A DNA stretch of 64,000 nt from Luteimonas rhizosphaerae (GCF_002849595.1 NZ_NRQR01000004.1:100863-164862); one strand, 5' to 3'. Positions 17,763 through 28,327 are shown, counted from the stretch's first letter. The notes: generated by a model not told the origin, from the sequence alone. Program-made: numbers and translations.

Positions 17763-18386
17763 ATGCGCAGGATCATCGTCGCCGCGTTCCTGAGCCTGGA
17801 CGGGGTCATGCAGGCACCGGGCGGGCCCGACGAGGACACCGGCGGCGGGTTCGCACATGGCGGCTGGACCGTGCCGTTCGCCGACGAGGTGTTCGGTGAG
17901 GCGATGGGCGAACTGTTCGCGCGTCCGTTCGAACTGCTGCTCGGCCGCCGCACCTACGACATCTTCGCGGCGCACTGGCCGCGCATGCCCGACGACGGCG
18001 ACGACGCCGGCATCGCCCGGCGTTTCAACCGCGTCGCCAAGCATGTCGCCACGCACCGGCCGGACTCGCTGGCCTGGCACAACAGCCACGCGCTCGGTAC
18101 GGACATCGTCGGCGCGCTGCGCACGCTGAACGCGCAGGACGGTCCGGACCTGCTGACCCAGGGCAGCAGCGAGCTGGTACACCAGCTGCTCGCGGCCGGT
18201 CTCGTCGACGAACTGCGCCTGCTGACCTTTCCCGTGCTGCTCGGCGCCGGCAAACGCCTGTTCGACAGCCGCACGCAGCCGGGCGCGTTCCAGCTGGACG
18301 CCTCGGTCGTCTCGCCGAGCGGCATCGTCATCTCGCGTTACACGCGCGCCGGCGACGTGCGCACCGGCTCGTTCGCGCTGGACTGA
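17763..18386 (+). CDS. dihydrofolate reductase/RibD-C family protein
   Basis: A 207-residue protein of the RibD C-terminal/dihydrofolate-reductase-like family. Signatures are the N-terminal MRRIIVAAFLSLDGVMQAP, LLLGRRTYDIFAAHWP and DLLTQGSSELVHQLL (NADPH phosphate-binding stretch), then ELRLLTFPVLLGAGKRLF. Members are stand-alone NADPH oxidoreductases of mostly unknown substrate. The ATG at 17763 matches the family start. Confidence 0.87.
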   Translation: MRRIIVAAFLSLDGVMQAPGGPDEDTGGGFAHGGWTVPFADEVFGEAMGELFARPFELLLGRRTYDIFAAHWPRMPDDGDDAGIARRFNRVAKHVATHRPDSLAWHNSHALGTDIVGALRTLNAQDGPDLLTQGSSELVHQLLAAGLVDELRLLTFPVLLGAGKRLFDSRTQPGAFQLDASVVSPSGIVISRYTRAGDVRTGSFALD

Positions 18387-18517
18387 ACTCCTGCCGCGCA
18401 CTCGCGCCTGCCTCGCGTTCATCGGCCTGATCGATGCGCCGGCGGATCGGCGATGCAGAAACCTGTCCGCCATCCGAACGACGCTGGCGGGCGTCGGAAA
18501 ATAACCTCCGACCTATT

Positions 18518-18558
18518 GACTACAGTTGTAGTCAGGAGCAAGGTGCCTACACGTGTAG
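18518..18558. promoter_or_regulatory. two BlaI/MecI-type operator boxes
   Basis: Two dyads of the TACA-N2-TGTA type lie just before the blaI-like gene. The first is a perfect 16-base palindrome GACTACAGTTGTAGTC (18518-18533). The second is CTACACGTGTAG (18547-18558). The centres are 27 bases apart. A TTGACT (18516-18521) overlaps the first box as a likely -35. This fits repression of the blaI-M56 operon by its own repressor. Confidence 0.8.
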
Positions 18559-18575
18559 TCAACCGGACCACTGCC

Positions 18576-18965
18576 ATGCGCAACAAGACCGTCGGGGACC
18601 AGGAACTGGCCCTGCTGCAGCACATCGCCGCACACGACGCCGCCTCGGTCGGCGAGGTCGCCGCGACCTTCGGCGAACCCCGGGGCCTGGCCCGCTCCAC
18701 CGTGCTGACGATGATGGAGCGCCTGCGCGCGAAGTCCTATCTCAAGCGCCGCCAGGGAGACGGCGGCGTGTACCGCTACTCGGCCACCGCGCGCCAGGAC
18801 GACGTGGTCCGCAACGCGGTCGGCAGCTTCGTCGAAAAGACCCTGCAGGGCTCGGTGTCGCCGTTCGTCGCGTGGATGTCCGAACGCCGCGAAGTCAGCG
18901 ACGACGAACTCGCCGAACTCGAGGCGCTGGTCGCCAACCTGCAATCCAAGCGCAAGGAGCGCTGA
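18576..18965 (+). CDS. BlaI/MecI/CopY-family repressor
   Basis: A 129-residue penicillinase-repressor family protein. The winged helix includes VGDQELALLQHIAAHDAASV, ARSTVLTMMERL and KRRQGDGGVYRYSA. The C terminus forms the dimerisation helices that a BlaR1-type protease would cleave. Two dyads upstream match its family operator. It is separated from the M56 peptidase gene by one base, so the pair is one operon. No beta-lactamase gene is adjacent, so the regulon lies elsewhere or outside the window. Confidence 0.92.
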   Translation: MRNKTVGDQELALLQHIAAHDAASVGEVAATFGEPRGLARSTVLTMMERLRAKSYLKRRQGDGGVYRYSATARQDDVVRNAVGSFVEKTLQGSVSPFVAWMSERREVSDDELAELEALVANLQSKRKER

Positions 18966-18966
18966 C

Positions 18967-20850
18967 ATGGCCCTGGACCTGATCGTCGACACGCTGCTGC
19001 CGCGACTCCTCGCCGCCAGCGTGCAATCCACCCTCCTCGTCGCCCTGGTCTGGGCGCTGTGCCGCGCGGTGCCGCGCCTCTCCGCCGCGACCCGCGCCTG
19101 GCTGTGGTGGCTGGTCGCCCTGCAGTTGGTGCTCGGCCTGGTCTGGTCGAGCCCGCTGGCGCTGCCGCTGTTGCCCGCGGAGCCGGTGCAGATCGTCGTA
19201 TCGACCGCGCAGGCCGCGCCGGTGCCGAACGTGGGTGCGAGCGGTGCGGTGACACGGTTCGAGCCGGCCGTCGTCGCATCGACGTCCGCGCCGGTCTGGC
19301 CGCTGGCACTCGCTGGGCTGTGGCTGCTCGGCCTGAGCGTCATGCTGACGCGCAGCCTGCTCGGCCTGCTGGCCACGCGCACGCTGCTGCGCGAGTCCCG
19401 GCCCTGCCGCGACGACAGCCTGCTCGACGCGCTGGCGCTGGCCGCCGACGCCCACGGTCTGCGCGCGGCGCCGCACTTGCGGCTGTCGGCGCAGATCGAC
19501 TCGCCGCAACTGGTCGGGCCATGGCGCCCGGTGCTGCTGCTGCCAGTCGACCATGCGCAGGCGATGCGGCCCGACGAACTCGACATGGCGCTGACCCACG
19601 AACTCGTGCACCTGCAACGCGGCGATCTGTGGCTCGGCCTGCTGCCGGCGCTCGCCCAGCACCTGTTCTTCTTCCATCCCCTGGTGCACCTGGCGGCGCG
19701 CGAATACGGACTGGCGCGCGAGGCGGCCTGCGATGCCGCCGTGCTCGAAGGCCACCGCGACTGCGCCCGCGAATACGGCCAGCTGCTGCTGCGCCTCGGC
19801 ATCGCGCCGCGCCCCAGCGCCGGCCTCGCCAGCGCGTCCCCCGATTTTTCAATCCTCAAGCGGAGACTCACGATGCTCCAGCACACCCCGTCCCTGCCGC
19901 GCGTCGTCGCGGTGCTGATGACCGTCGCCGTCGGCGTCGTCGGCGTCATGCCCTATCGCCTGACGGCCGCGACACCCGCCGTCGCCGCGCAGGCGGCGGC
20001 TCCTGCCGCTCGCCCGTCCGCCAGCACGACGCCCGCACCCGAGGCGCTGCCTGCGCCGGCTGCGACGGCCACCTACAACGGCGTGATCGTCGATGCGGCC
20101 GACATGCCCGCGCCACCGGCCGCGCCCGCGCCGCCCGCGCTGGTGACGCCGACGCTGCCTGCGATCCCGCCCGCGCCACCGGCGCCAGTGACGCCGACAC
20201 TGCCTGCCGTGCCGCCGGCGCCGCCCGCCCCGGTCGCCGCGCCCGCAGCGCCGACCGGCGCACTGCGCGGCACCTTCACCCTGGGCACCGAGCCGGGCAA
20301 GGAAGCCTTCGTGCTGCTCGACGACGACAACAGCATCGCCGTCAGCGCGACGTCCGAACTGCGCGAAGCCCAGGCCGCGCGGCGCGGCGACGAACCGCTG
20401 CTGTGGCTGCGCAAGGGCGATGCGCGTTACGTGGTGCGCGATCGCGCAACGATCGAGGCCATCCGCGACGCCTACGCCGACGTCAATGCCCTCGGCGCGG
20501 CGCAGGGCGAACTCGGCGCCCGCCAGGGCACGCTCGGCGGCCAGCAGGGCACGCTGGGCGCACGCCAGGCGCAGATCGCGATGCGGATGGCCGAGCGCTC
20601 GATCACCGCGGCGCGCGTGCAGGCGCAGGTCAACGCGGCCGTGACCGCCGACGCGACCCTCGCCGCGCTGCGCGCCCAGCAGGGCAGCCTGCACGAGGAC
20701 ATGCAGCGCCTCGCCAAACAGCAGACGGCGCTGGCGCGCGAACAGACCGCGTTGTCGATGCAGCAGCGCGAAGCCTCGGTCCGCGCCGAGCGCGAAGCGC
20801 GCGCGGTCATGGAAGCCGCGATTCGCAACGGCCTGACCGAGCGCCTCTGA
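18967..20850 (+). CDS. M56/BlaR1-like membrane zinc peptidase with coiled-coil tail
   Basis: A 627-residue BlaR1/MecR1-type protein. The N-terminal half has three or four membrane helices and the zinc motif HELVH at residues 211-215, with the third ligand region EAACDAAVLEG downstream. A membrane segment follows at ~318-335. No penicillin-binding sensor domain is present. Instead there is a long Ala/Pro-rich linker (~340-435), a small globular part (~430-500) and a Gln/Ala-rich coiled coil with repeats of GxxQGxLGxxQG (~510-560). The signal it senses is therefore unlikely to be a beta-lactam. It would cleave the BlaI partner encoded just upstream. Confidence 0.85.
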   Translation: MALDLIVDTLLPRLLAASVQSTLLVALVWALCRAVPRLSAATRAWLWWLVALQLVLGLVWSSPLALPLLPAEPVQIVVSTAQAAPVPNVGASGAVTRFEPAVVASTSAPVWPLALAGLWLLGLSVMLTRSLLGLLATRTLLRESRPCRDDSLLDALALAADAHGLRAAPHLRLSAQIDSPQLVGPWRPVLLLPVDHAQAMRPDELDMALTHELVHLQRGDLWLGLLPALAQHLFFFHPLVHLAAREYGLAREAACDAAVLEGHRDCAREYGQLLLRLGIAPRPSAGLASASPDFSILKRRLTMLQHTPSLPRVVAVLMTVAVGVVGVMPYRLTAATPAVAAQAAAPAARPSASTTPAPEALPAPAATATYNGVIVDAADMPAPPAAPAPPALVTPTLPAIPPAPPAPVTPTLPAVPPAPPAPVAAPAAPTGALRGTFTLGTEPGKEAFVLLDDDNSIAVSATSELREAQAARRGDEPLLWLRKGDARYVVRDRATIEAIRDAYADVNALGAAQGELGARQGTLGGQQGTLGARQAQIAMRMAERSITAARVQAQVNAAVTADATLAALRAQQGSLHEDMQRLAKQQTALAREQTALSMQQREASVRAEREARAVMEAAIRNGLTERL

Positions 20851-21198
20851 GCCTGGCAGGGCATCGCAGCGGGCAGGCCCTGCTGCGGGGCCTGCCGCGA
20901 GGGCGCGTCGGAAGCGCACCAGCCGCCGGGATGGTCAAGCGACGGTCGCGCGCCTCCGCAGGCGACCGTGCCTGCAAGCGCGGCGCCACATCGGGTTGTG
21001 GCTGTGCGGGCGAGCAGCGCATGTCACCCGCGCATCGCGCTGCGTTGTTGCGAAGCGCTTCCCGTCCAGGCGGGAATGACGCACAACGGCAATGTTCCGC
21101 AGCGGTCGACGCGACGCCATGCGCTGGCGAGACAGACATGCCCGAGCGGACACCTCAACGGTCGCGCATGCCCGCCCGGCCCACGATGCGCAATGGCC
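20851..21198. other. 348-base gene-free stretch
   Basis: It lies between the convergent M56 and AAA-ATPase genes. I see no convincing coding region or perfect terminator, only GC-rich non-coding sequence with CGTCCAGGCGGGAATGACG-type motifs common in intergenic DNA of this family. Confidence 0.5.
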
Positions 21199-22359
21199 TC
21201 AACGCTCCGGCCAGTACCAGGCCGGCGCATCCAGCAGGCCCTGCCCCGTGATCGTCGTCTGGCTGTCGCGTTTCTCCAGCGGGATCGTGTTGCAGTCGGG
21301 CGTCTGTTCCAGCGCGGCGATCAGGCGCGTCGCGTGCGAGACCACCCAGACCTGGGTGCGCCGAGATGCGCCGGCAATCAAGCGCGCCAGCGCCGGCAGC
21401 AGATCCGGATGCAGACTGGTCTCGGGCTCGTTGAGCACCATCAGCGGCGGCGGGCGCGGCGTGTGCAGCGCGGCGATCCACAGCAGATAACGCAGCGTGC
21501 CGTCGGACAGTTCGGCCGCCGACAGCGGGCGCAGCAGACCGTGCTGGCGGAACTGCAGCGAGAAGCGCCCGCCTTCGACCAGCACCTCGACGCGCGCGCC
21601 GGGAAACGCATCGGCGACCGCCGCGTCCAGCGCCTGCGGATCGCCGATCTCGCGGATCGTCGCCCAGGCGGCCGCGAGATCGTGCCCGTCGTGACTCAGC
21701 ACCGGCGTGCGCGTGCCGAGCTGCGGCAGCCGTGCCGGCGCATCGAGATCGGCGCGGAAGTGATCGTAGAAGCGCCAGCCGCGGATCGTCTCGCGCAACT
21801 GCAGCACTTCCGGCGCGTTGCGCGGATCGGCGATCTGCGCGAACAGGCTCTCGAACGGACTCAGATGTTCGCCAGCGACGCGCCAGTCGCGACCGTCGCG
21901 CACGCGCACCAGCGCGCCGCGGCGATCCACCAGCGTGTTTCCCTGGCGCATGAACGGGCCGCTCCAGATCACCTCGCGCTTGATCTCGGGATCCAGACCG
22001 AACAACGACTGCGACGGCGTCGGCAGCCCGAGATCGATCGCATAACCGAAGTCCTCGCCGGCGAAGCCCAGCTTCAGCGAGACCGGCTTCTGCCGCGGCC
22101 CACCCTCGACCGCGACCTCGCCGCGGCGCATCGCCGCGCTCAGGGTTTCGGGACCGGCCCACAGCGTCGAGGCCAGCCCGCCCTCGCGCGCCAGCGCCGG
22201 CACCACGCCGCCCTGCGCGGTCTCGGCCAGCAGCCGCAGCGCGCGATACAGACTGGACTTGCCACTGCCGTTGGCACCGGTCACCAGGTTGAGGCGCGCC
22301 ATCGGCACGACCAGCGTGTACAGCGAACGGTAATGGGCGATGGCGAGCGTGGTGAGCAT
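21199..22359 (-). CDS. AAA/RecF-like ATPase
   Basis: A 386-residue SMC/RecF-like ATPase of the AAA_21 group. Walker A is TGANGSGKSSL at about residues 27-37; the ABC signature-like AAELSDGTLRYL and Walker B LMVLNEPETSLHPDLL come late, followed by the switch histidine in VVSHATRL. No partner nuclease (OLD/TOPRIM) domain is fused, and none lies next door, so a defence role is unsupported. I start at the ATG at 22359 (MLTTLAIAHYRSL), where homology begins. Confidence 0.85.
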   Translation of the reverse strand: MLTTLAIAHYRSLYTLVVPMARLNLVTGANGSGKSSLYRALRLLAETAQGGVVPALAREGGLASTLWAGPETLSAAMRRGEVAVEGGPRQKPVSLKLGFAGEDFGYAIDLGLPTPSQSLFGLDPEIKREVIWSGPFMRQGNTLVDRRGALVRVRDGRDWRVAGEHLSPFESLFAQIADPRNAPEVLQLRETIRGWRFYDHFRADLDAPARLPQLGTRTPVLSHDGHDLAAAWATIREIGDPQALDAAVADAFPGARVEVLVEGGRFSLQFRQHGLLRPLSAAELSDGTLRYLLWIAALHTPRPPPLMVLNEPETSLHPDLLPALARLIAGASRRTQVWVVSHATRLIAALEQTPDCNTIPLEKRDSQTTITGQGLLDAPAWYWPER

Positions 22360-22393
22360 GGCCGCGGCAGCGCAGGACGGAATGCGCGTTCTA

Positions 22394-23446
22394 TCAGCGC
22401 GCGGTCGCAGGCCCTGCGATCTGCAGACGCACGCGCGCGATCGCATCGTTCGCGGTCATGTACAGCGTACGGCGGTCGGCGCCGCCGAAGGTCGCGTTCG
22501 ACACCGGGCCACCGGTCTCGATCCGCCCCAGGCGCGTGCCGTCAGGCGCGAAGACCAGCACGCCGCCCGGCCCGGTCGCCAGCAGGGTGCCGTCGGCCGC
22601 GACGGTCATGCCATCGGGCAAACCGGGCGCGTCGTCGCCGACCAGGTCGGCGGCATCGGCGAACACGCGTCGTGCCTGGACCGCACCCGCGGCATCGAGC
22701 GTGTAGGCCATCCAGATCGGGCGCTGCGGATCGGAGTTGGCGACGTACAGCGTGCGTTCGTCGGGCGACAGCGCAAGGCCGTTCGGGAACGACAGGGTGT
22801 CGTCGAGCAGATGCACGCTGCCGTCGGTGTCCAGCCGGTAGACCCCGTTGAACGCGAGTTCCTTGACCGGCGACGCGTCGAGATCCTTGAGCCCGTACGG
22901 TGGATCGGTGAAGAAGATCGCACCGTCGCTGCGACGGATGACGTCGTTGGGACTGTTGAACCGGCGCCCCTCGTAGGCGCGAGCCAGCGTGGTCTTGCGC
23001 TTCGTCGCGGGGTCGAAGCGCTCGACGGTACGGCTGCCCGAATCGGCCATCAGCACGGTGCCGGCAGGTTCGACGAACAGGCCGTTGGCGCCCGCTTCGC
23101 GCAGGGCAGCGGTGTCGCTGCCGGCGTAACCGGACGGCGACAGGAACACCGACAGGCCGTCCGCCTCGGACCAGCGGTACAGCGTGTTCTCCGGCACGTC
23201 GTTGAACAGCAGATGCCCGCCGTCCGCGACCCACGCCGGGCCTTCGGACCAGGTGAAGCCGTCGGCGAGTCGCTCGATGCGCGCGTCGCGCGCGACGACA
23301 TCGGCGAACGCGGGCGACCACGTCGTCAACCCGCCGACGACGGGAAATGCCGACGCGGGCGCCGCGTTCGGCGCGGACGAACTGGCACAGCCGAACAGCG
23401 TGGCCATCAGGGGAATCGCGAACAGCGCGGTGGTGGAACGTCGCAT
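22394..23446 (-). CDS. SMP-30/gluconolactonase-like lipoprotein
   Basis: A 350-residue predicted lipoprotein (signal MRRSTTALFAIPLMATLFGC, Cys20) with a six-bladed SMP-30/gluconolactonase beta-propeller. Family motifs include LADGFTWSEGPAWV with the metal-binding glutamate, FNSPNDVIRRSDGAIFFTD with the Asn ligand, and FPNGLALSPDERTLYVANS with the second Asn/Asp pair. It probably hydrolyses sugar lactones at the periplasmic face. It lies just upstream of the AAA ATPase gene on the same strand with 34 bases between, though a functional link is not obvious. Confidence 0.9.
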   Translation of the reverse strand: MRRSTTALFAIPLMATLFGCASSSAPNAAPASAFPVVGGLTTWSPAFADVVARDARIERLADGFTWSEGPAWVADGGHLLFNDVPENTLYRWSEADGLSVFLSPSGYAGSDTAALREAGANGLFVEPAGTVLMADSGSRTVERFDPATKRKTTLARAYEGRRFNSPNDVIRRSDGAIFFTDPPYGLKDLDASPVKELAFNGVYRLDTDGSVHLLDDTLSFPNGLALSPDERTLYVANSDPQRPIWMAYTLDAAGAVQARRVFADAADLVGDDAPGLPDGMTVAADGTLLATGPGGVLVFAPDGTRLGRIETGGPVSNATFGGADRRTLYMTANDAIARVRLQIAGPATAR

Positions 23447-23606
23447 CGGGGCCTCCGTCGTGGGTGGCGTCGTCGCCAGGCGGCGACGGCATCGGCCGAC
23501 AGCATGCCCGACATCGCGACGGCGGGTCGCCGCAGCCGCGACGCGCCCGAGGCGGCGGCAGGGATCCGGACACCGGCGTGCCGCGCCGCGCACCGGGCGC
23601 GCGGCG

Positions 23607-24113
23607 TCAGAGCGTGTCGGACTCGTCCTCGCGCTCGTCGCGCGCATGCTGCTTCTGCAGCCGCGGCACCGCGCCGACGACCAGCAGGGCGACGGCGGTC
23701 GTGATCAGCGCGACCATCTCCTGGCCCATGCCGGCGGCCATGCCGATCGCCGCGGTCATCCACACGCCGGCGGCGGTGGTCAGGCCGTGGATGCGGGTGT
23801 GCTTGTCGCTCTTGAGGATGGCACCGGCGCCGAGGAAGCCGATGCCCGACACGATGCCCTGCATCACGCGGGTGACATCGGCGCCGTCGATCTCCGCCAG
23901 CAGCGGCGCGAGCACGAACAGCGCCGAACCGATCGCCACCAGCATGTGGGTCTTCAGGCCGGCCGAGCGTCCGCGCTGTTCGCGTTCCCAGCCGACCAGG
24001 CCGCCGAGCACCGCCGCGACCAGCACGCGCGTGACGATCGTCGTCATGGTGTCGACGTCGGGCAGCGCGAGCTCGCGTGCGACCGCGTTTCCAATCTCCG
24101 CCCAGACGCTCAT
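23607..24113 (-). CDS. MgtC/SapB family membrane protein
   Basis: A 168-residue MgtC-type inner-membrane protein with four to five helices. Signatures include LGGLVGWEREQRGRSAGLKT and MQGIVSGIGFLGAGAILK, plus HGLTTAAGVWMTAAIGMA. It lacks the C-terminal ACT-like domain of Salmonella MgtC and ends in a charged tail. It belongs to the YhiD/SapB-like short type. Role in magnesium limitation or membrane potential is inferred. ATG at 24113 preferred over a GTG six codons upstream. Confidence 0.88.
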   Translation of the reverse strand: MSVWAEIGNAVARELALPDVDTMTTIVTRVLVAAVLGGLVGWEREQRGRSAGLKTHMLVAIGSALFVLAPLLAEIDGADVTRVMQGIVSGIGFLGAGAILKSDKHTRIHGLTTAAGVWMTAAIGMAAGMGQEMVALITTAVALLVVGAVPRLQKQHARDEREDESDTL

Positions 24114-24647
24114 GGGGACGACCTGCGACACGCGCGGCGCGCACTACGGCAAGGGTCGGACATCGGGGCTCCTGGTAGCGGGACAGCGCGCATCCTAGCG
24201 TCGCGCGGGCCGCCGTGGGTGAGGACGCGCGGCATCGCGTCGCCCTCGCATCCGCCCATTCGCGGTAGTGAGGGTCGGAGCGGTGACGGCCCGAGACGCA
24301 TGTCGCACGGATCGACCGGCAGCGCGCGCCGCGCGCCGCGCCATCACGCATGCGCCAACCCGCGAACGCCGAACCGCCTCCGCGAACGCCCAATGCGTCC
24401 CACGCCGATCGCGACTCACGCGCGCATCACCTGCCGATTCGCCGCATTCATTCCGATCGTGGCCCCTGCCCGCGTCGACGCCGTCGCCTCGCCCGAGAAG
24501 GCCGGCAGGACACCGGGTTTCTCGGGGATTCCGACGCATCGCGCCGCGCACGCGACATGACCTCCGGCAGAAAAATCCGCCACAACTCACGCCCCCTTGA
24601 AGTCGCCGCTGCGCTTCATGGCGTTCCCCCGCGTTGTGGAACCCGAC
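24114..24647. other. 534-base gene-free stretch
   Basis: This is the divergent spacer between the MgtC-family gene and the alcohol dehydrogenase gene. It must contain both promoters. I see a very GC-rich alternating CGCG tract near 24325-24345 and no convincing coding sequence. Confidence 0.5.
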
Positions 24648-25811
<1,164 letters not shown>

Positions 25812-25839
25812 TCCTGTCGCGTCACCCGTGAGACCGGCC

Positions 25840-25867
25840 ACGCCGGCGCCTGCAGGGGCGCCGGCGT
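25840..25867 (+). terminator. GC-rich hairpin after the alcohol dehydrogenase gene
   Basis: A perfect 11-base stem ACGCCGGCGCC / GGCGCCGGCGT with a six-base loop lies 28 bases past the stop. Only CGTCGTGTCT follows, so termination efficiency is uncertain. Confidence 0.5.
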
Positions 25868-26050
25868 CGTCGTGTCTGGGCCGGCACTCTGCGCGTGCGC
25901 TGCCGGATCGTTCGATTTCCGGGACATGCCGCGGCCCGCGGGGGAATCGCACGCGGGCGGCGCGTCGATTGCGCCCATCGCCCGATTGCCGTGTGATATC
26001 CGGCGCACCCGTGCGAACCATCCCATGACCGCTTCGATTCCGAGACGCGC

Positions 26051-26572
26051 ATGGACACCAGGATGCCGGCCACGATGCCCCTCGACGACGACCGCCAGGA
26101 CTTCGCCCGCCTGCTGCAGGACCACCACGGCATCGTCGCGACCGTGGCCGCGAGCTACTGCCGCGATCCCGACGACCGCGCGGACCTCGCGCAGGAGATC
26201 GCCGTGCAGCTGTGGCGCGCCTGGCCGAAGTACGACCCGGCCCGGCCCTTCAGCACGTGGATGTACCGCATCGCATTGAACGTGGCGATCAGCGCGGTCC
26301 GCAGCGCCGCGCTGCGCCATCGCCACGCGGTGCCCTTCGACGAAACCCTGCACGACCTGCCCGACCCCGCGCCGCACGACCCGCAGGCCGAGCAGCAGGT
26401 GCGCGCCCTGCACCACTTCATCCATGCGCAGTCGCCGCTCGACCGCGCCCTGCTGCTGCTCTACCTCGACGACCGCAGCCACCGCGACATGGCCGAGATC
26501 CTCGGCCTGACGGACACCAATGTCGCCACCAAGATCAGCCGGCTGCGCCAGCGCATCCGCACCGAACTCTGA
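26051..26572 (+). CDS. ECF-type RNA polymerase sigma factor
   Basis: A 173-residue extracytoplasmic-function sigma factor. Region 2 includes DRADLAQEIAVQLWRAWP with RPFSTWMYRIALNVAI. Region 4 (residues ~115-170) has LLYLDDRSHRDMAEILGLT followed by KISRLRQRIR. It is 11 bases upstream of a membrane protein gene that probably acts as its regulator. The promoters it controls are unknown; no clear ECF-type -35/-10 (GGAAC/GTC) could be confirmed just upstream. Confidence 0.9.
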   Translation: MDTRMPATMPLDDDRQDFARLLQDHHGIVATVAASYCRDPDDRADLAQEIAVQLWRAWPKYDPARPFSTWMYRIALNVAISAVRSAALRHRHAVPFDETLHDLPDPAPHDPQAEQQVRALHHFIHAQSPLDRALLLLYLDDRSHRDMAEILGLTDTNVATKISRLRQRIRTEL

Positions 26573-26583
26573 CGGAGAAACGT

Positions 26584-27243
26584 ATGGAACCGCAGGACCT
26601 CAAGATCGCCTGGCAATCGCTCGAAGCGCGGATGGCGCGCAGCGACCAGCTGCACCTGGCCGTGCTCCGCGACACGCGCGTCCAGCGCGCACGCGCCGCG
26701 CTGCGCCCGCTGAAGATCGGCCACTGGCTGCAATTCGCACTCGGCCTCGGGCTGATCGCACTCGGCGTCGCCTGCTGGACGCGCAATCCCGATGTGCCCG
26801 GCCTGCTGGTCGCCGGCATCGCCGTGCACGCCTTCGGCGTGCTCAACATCATCGGCGCCACGCTGACGCTGGTGCTGGCTGCACGCGTGGACTACGCCGC
26901 GCCGGTGCTGGTCATCCAGCGCCAGCTGGCCACGCTGCTGCGGGCCTACGCGCTCAATGCCGCGGTGTGCGGCGTGCCGTGGTGGATCCTGTGGCTGCCG
27001 GTCGTCGTCGCGTTCGCCGGTCTTGGGGGCGCGCCCGCCGGTGCCGGTACGCCCGCATGGATCACGTGGAGCCTGGCGATCGGGGGGTTCGGCCTCGCCG
27101 GCACCTGGCTCTACGGCTGGCGGCAGCGCGTGAGGCTGCTGGCCCTGGATGCGAATGCGCCGACCCGTTGCGCGGACGGTACCGACGGCATCCGCCGCAG
27201 CCAGCGCCTGCTGGCGGAGATCCAGGCGTTCGAGGCCGAGTGA
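26584..27243 (+). CDS. membrane protein paired with the ECF sigma factor
   Basis: A 219-residue membrane protein starting MEPQDLKIAWQSLEARM. A cytoplasmic N-terminal helix of ~50 residues precedes four hydrophobic segments (~55-75, 80-105, 125-150, 160-185) and a cytoplasmic tail. It is not a classical zinc anti-sigma factor (no HxxxCxxC), but gene order and the helical N terminus suggest it holds the sigma factor at the membrane. GGAG lies 4-10 bases before its ATG. The role is inferred from context only. Confidence 0.75.
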   Translation: MEPQDLKIAWQSLEARMARSDQLHLAVLRDTRVQRARAALRPLKIGHWLQFALGLGLIALGVACWTRNPDVPGLLVAGIAVHAFGVLNIIGATLTLVLAARVDYAAPVLVIQRQLATLLRAYALNAAVCGVPWWILWLPVVVAFAGLGGAPAGAGTPAWITWSLAIGGFGLAGTWLYGWRQRVRLLALDANAPTRCADGTDGIRRSQRLLAEIQAFEAE

Positions 27244-27253
27244 CGGCGCCCGA

Positions 27254-28231
27254 TCAGGCCAGCGGCAGCGCTTGCGTCGCGCGCGCGATGTCGTCGTGCA
27301 TCGCCATGACCCGCCCCGCCTTCGGATCGACGACGTCCGGGCCGAACGAGCACAGGTAACGGCACGCCACAAACCCTCTGGACTTCACTGCGTAGTCCGC
27401 GATCCAGTCCAGTCGTTCTGGAAGACGCGCCTGGGAGCGTGACCACGCCGCGGTGCGGGGCTTGATGTGGCGCTGCATGCCCAAGCGCCACGGCTTCGGG
27501 GTCAGCCGCGCACGGAAGCAATGCTGCAGCCGGCACATGGTGGCGTAGAGGCTGTCCGCCTGCAGCGCCCGGAACAGACAGTCCACGTCGGGCTCCCGCG
27601 GATCGAACGTCCGGTGCAGCACCAGCACGCGAAGCCCGGCCGGGGTGCGGTAGGTCCGCAGGTGCCAGTCGGGGCTGGACGCGGAGAATGCGGCGACGCG
27701 GGCCAGCGCCCGGGCCTCGGCGCCGCCGTCCCGGTCGAAACGGTGCCGCCGCCAGCCGAGCACGGCCAGGTTGGCGACCACCAGCACCGCGACGGCGAGT
27801 GCCGCCGCCAGACGCCAGTCCATGACCAGCACCGCCGCTGCGAATGCCGCGCCGCCCACCAGCGCGCAGGTCGCCAGCGGCAGCACGCACCCCGAGGGGC
27901 GCGCCTCGAAATCCAGATCGGCGAACAGCACGTCCGGCGTGTTGAGGCACAAGGCGCCGTAGCTGTTGCGCGTGATCACCAGATCGCCCGCGCGCTCGAC
28001 GATCTCTTCGCGGATCGGCACCCCCGCGACACCGTAGTTGGTCAGTGGCTCGCGACGCGGCAGCACCTCGCCGGCCAAGACCGCGTCGAACGCCGCCTGC
28101 ACGCGTGCATCCGCGTGCGCCTTCGCCGCGGCTTCGCTGTCGTCGGACCAGCCGAACCGGCGCACCGTCACGCTGCGCCCGCCATGCCGCGTGTGTCGCC
28201 GGGCTTCCGCCCAGTATTCGGGAACGATCAC
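27254..28231 (-). CDS. uncharacterised membrane protein
   Basis: A 325-residue protein I do not recognise. Two adjacent hydrophobic segments at ~115-160 split it into an N-terminal soluble part (MIVPEYWAEARRH and onward, with RFGWSDDSEAAA and PIREEIVERAGDLVITRN) and a C-terminal soluble part (LRTYRTPAGLRVLVLHRTFDP; LFRALQADSLYATMCRLQ). The latter part is conserved-looking and Cys/Arg-rich. It resembles orphan conserved proteins of Xanthomonadaceae with a membrane hairpin and no known partner. Confidence 0.65.
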   Translation of the reverse strand: MIVPEYWAEARRHTRHGGRSVTVRRFGWSDDSEAAAKAHADARVQAAFDAVLAGEVLPRREPLTNYGVAGVPIREEIVERAGDLVITRNSYGALCLNTPDVLFADLDFEARPSGCVLPLATCALVGGAAFAAAVLVMDWRLAAALAVAVLVVANLAVLGWRRHRFDRDGGAEARALARVAAFSASSPDWHLRTYRTPAGLRVLVLHRTFDPREPDVDCLFRALQADSLYATMCRLQHCFRARLTPKPWRLGMQRHIKPRTAAWSRSQARLPERLDWIADYAVKSRGFVACRYLCSFGPDVVDPKAGRVMAMHDDIARATQALPLA

Positions 28232-28327
28232 GCAGTCTCCCCATTCCGTGATGAGCGGGGATTGTCACCGACGGTCGCGCGCTCGCCCACCTGCCGGCCC
28301 GATTACCCGATCAGGCGGCCACGGCGT

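Noticed and set aside
21199..22359. AAA ATPase as part of an anti-phage system
   Set aside because: There is no adjacent nuclease, TOPRIM or toxin-like partner. Neighbours are a lactonase-like lipoprotein and an M56 protease.
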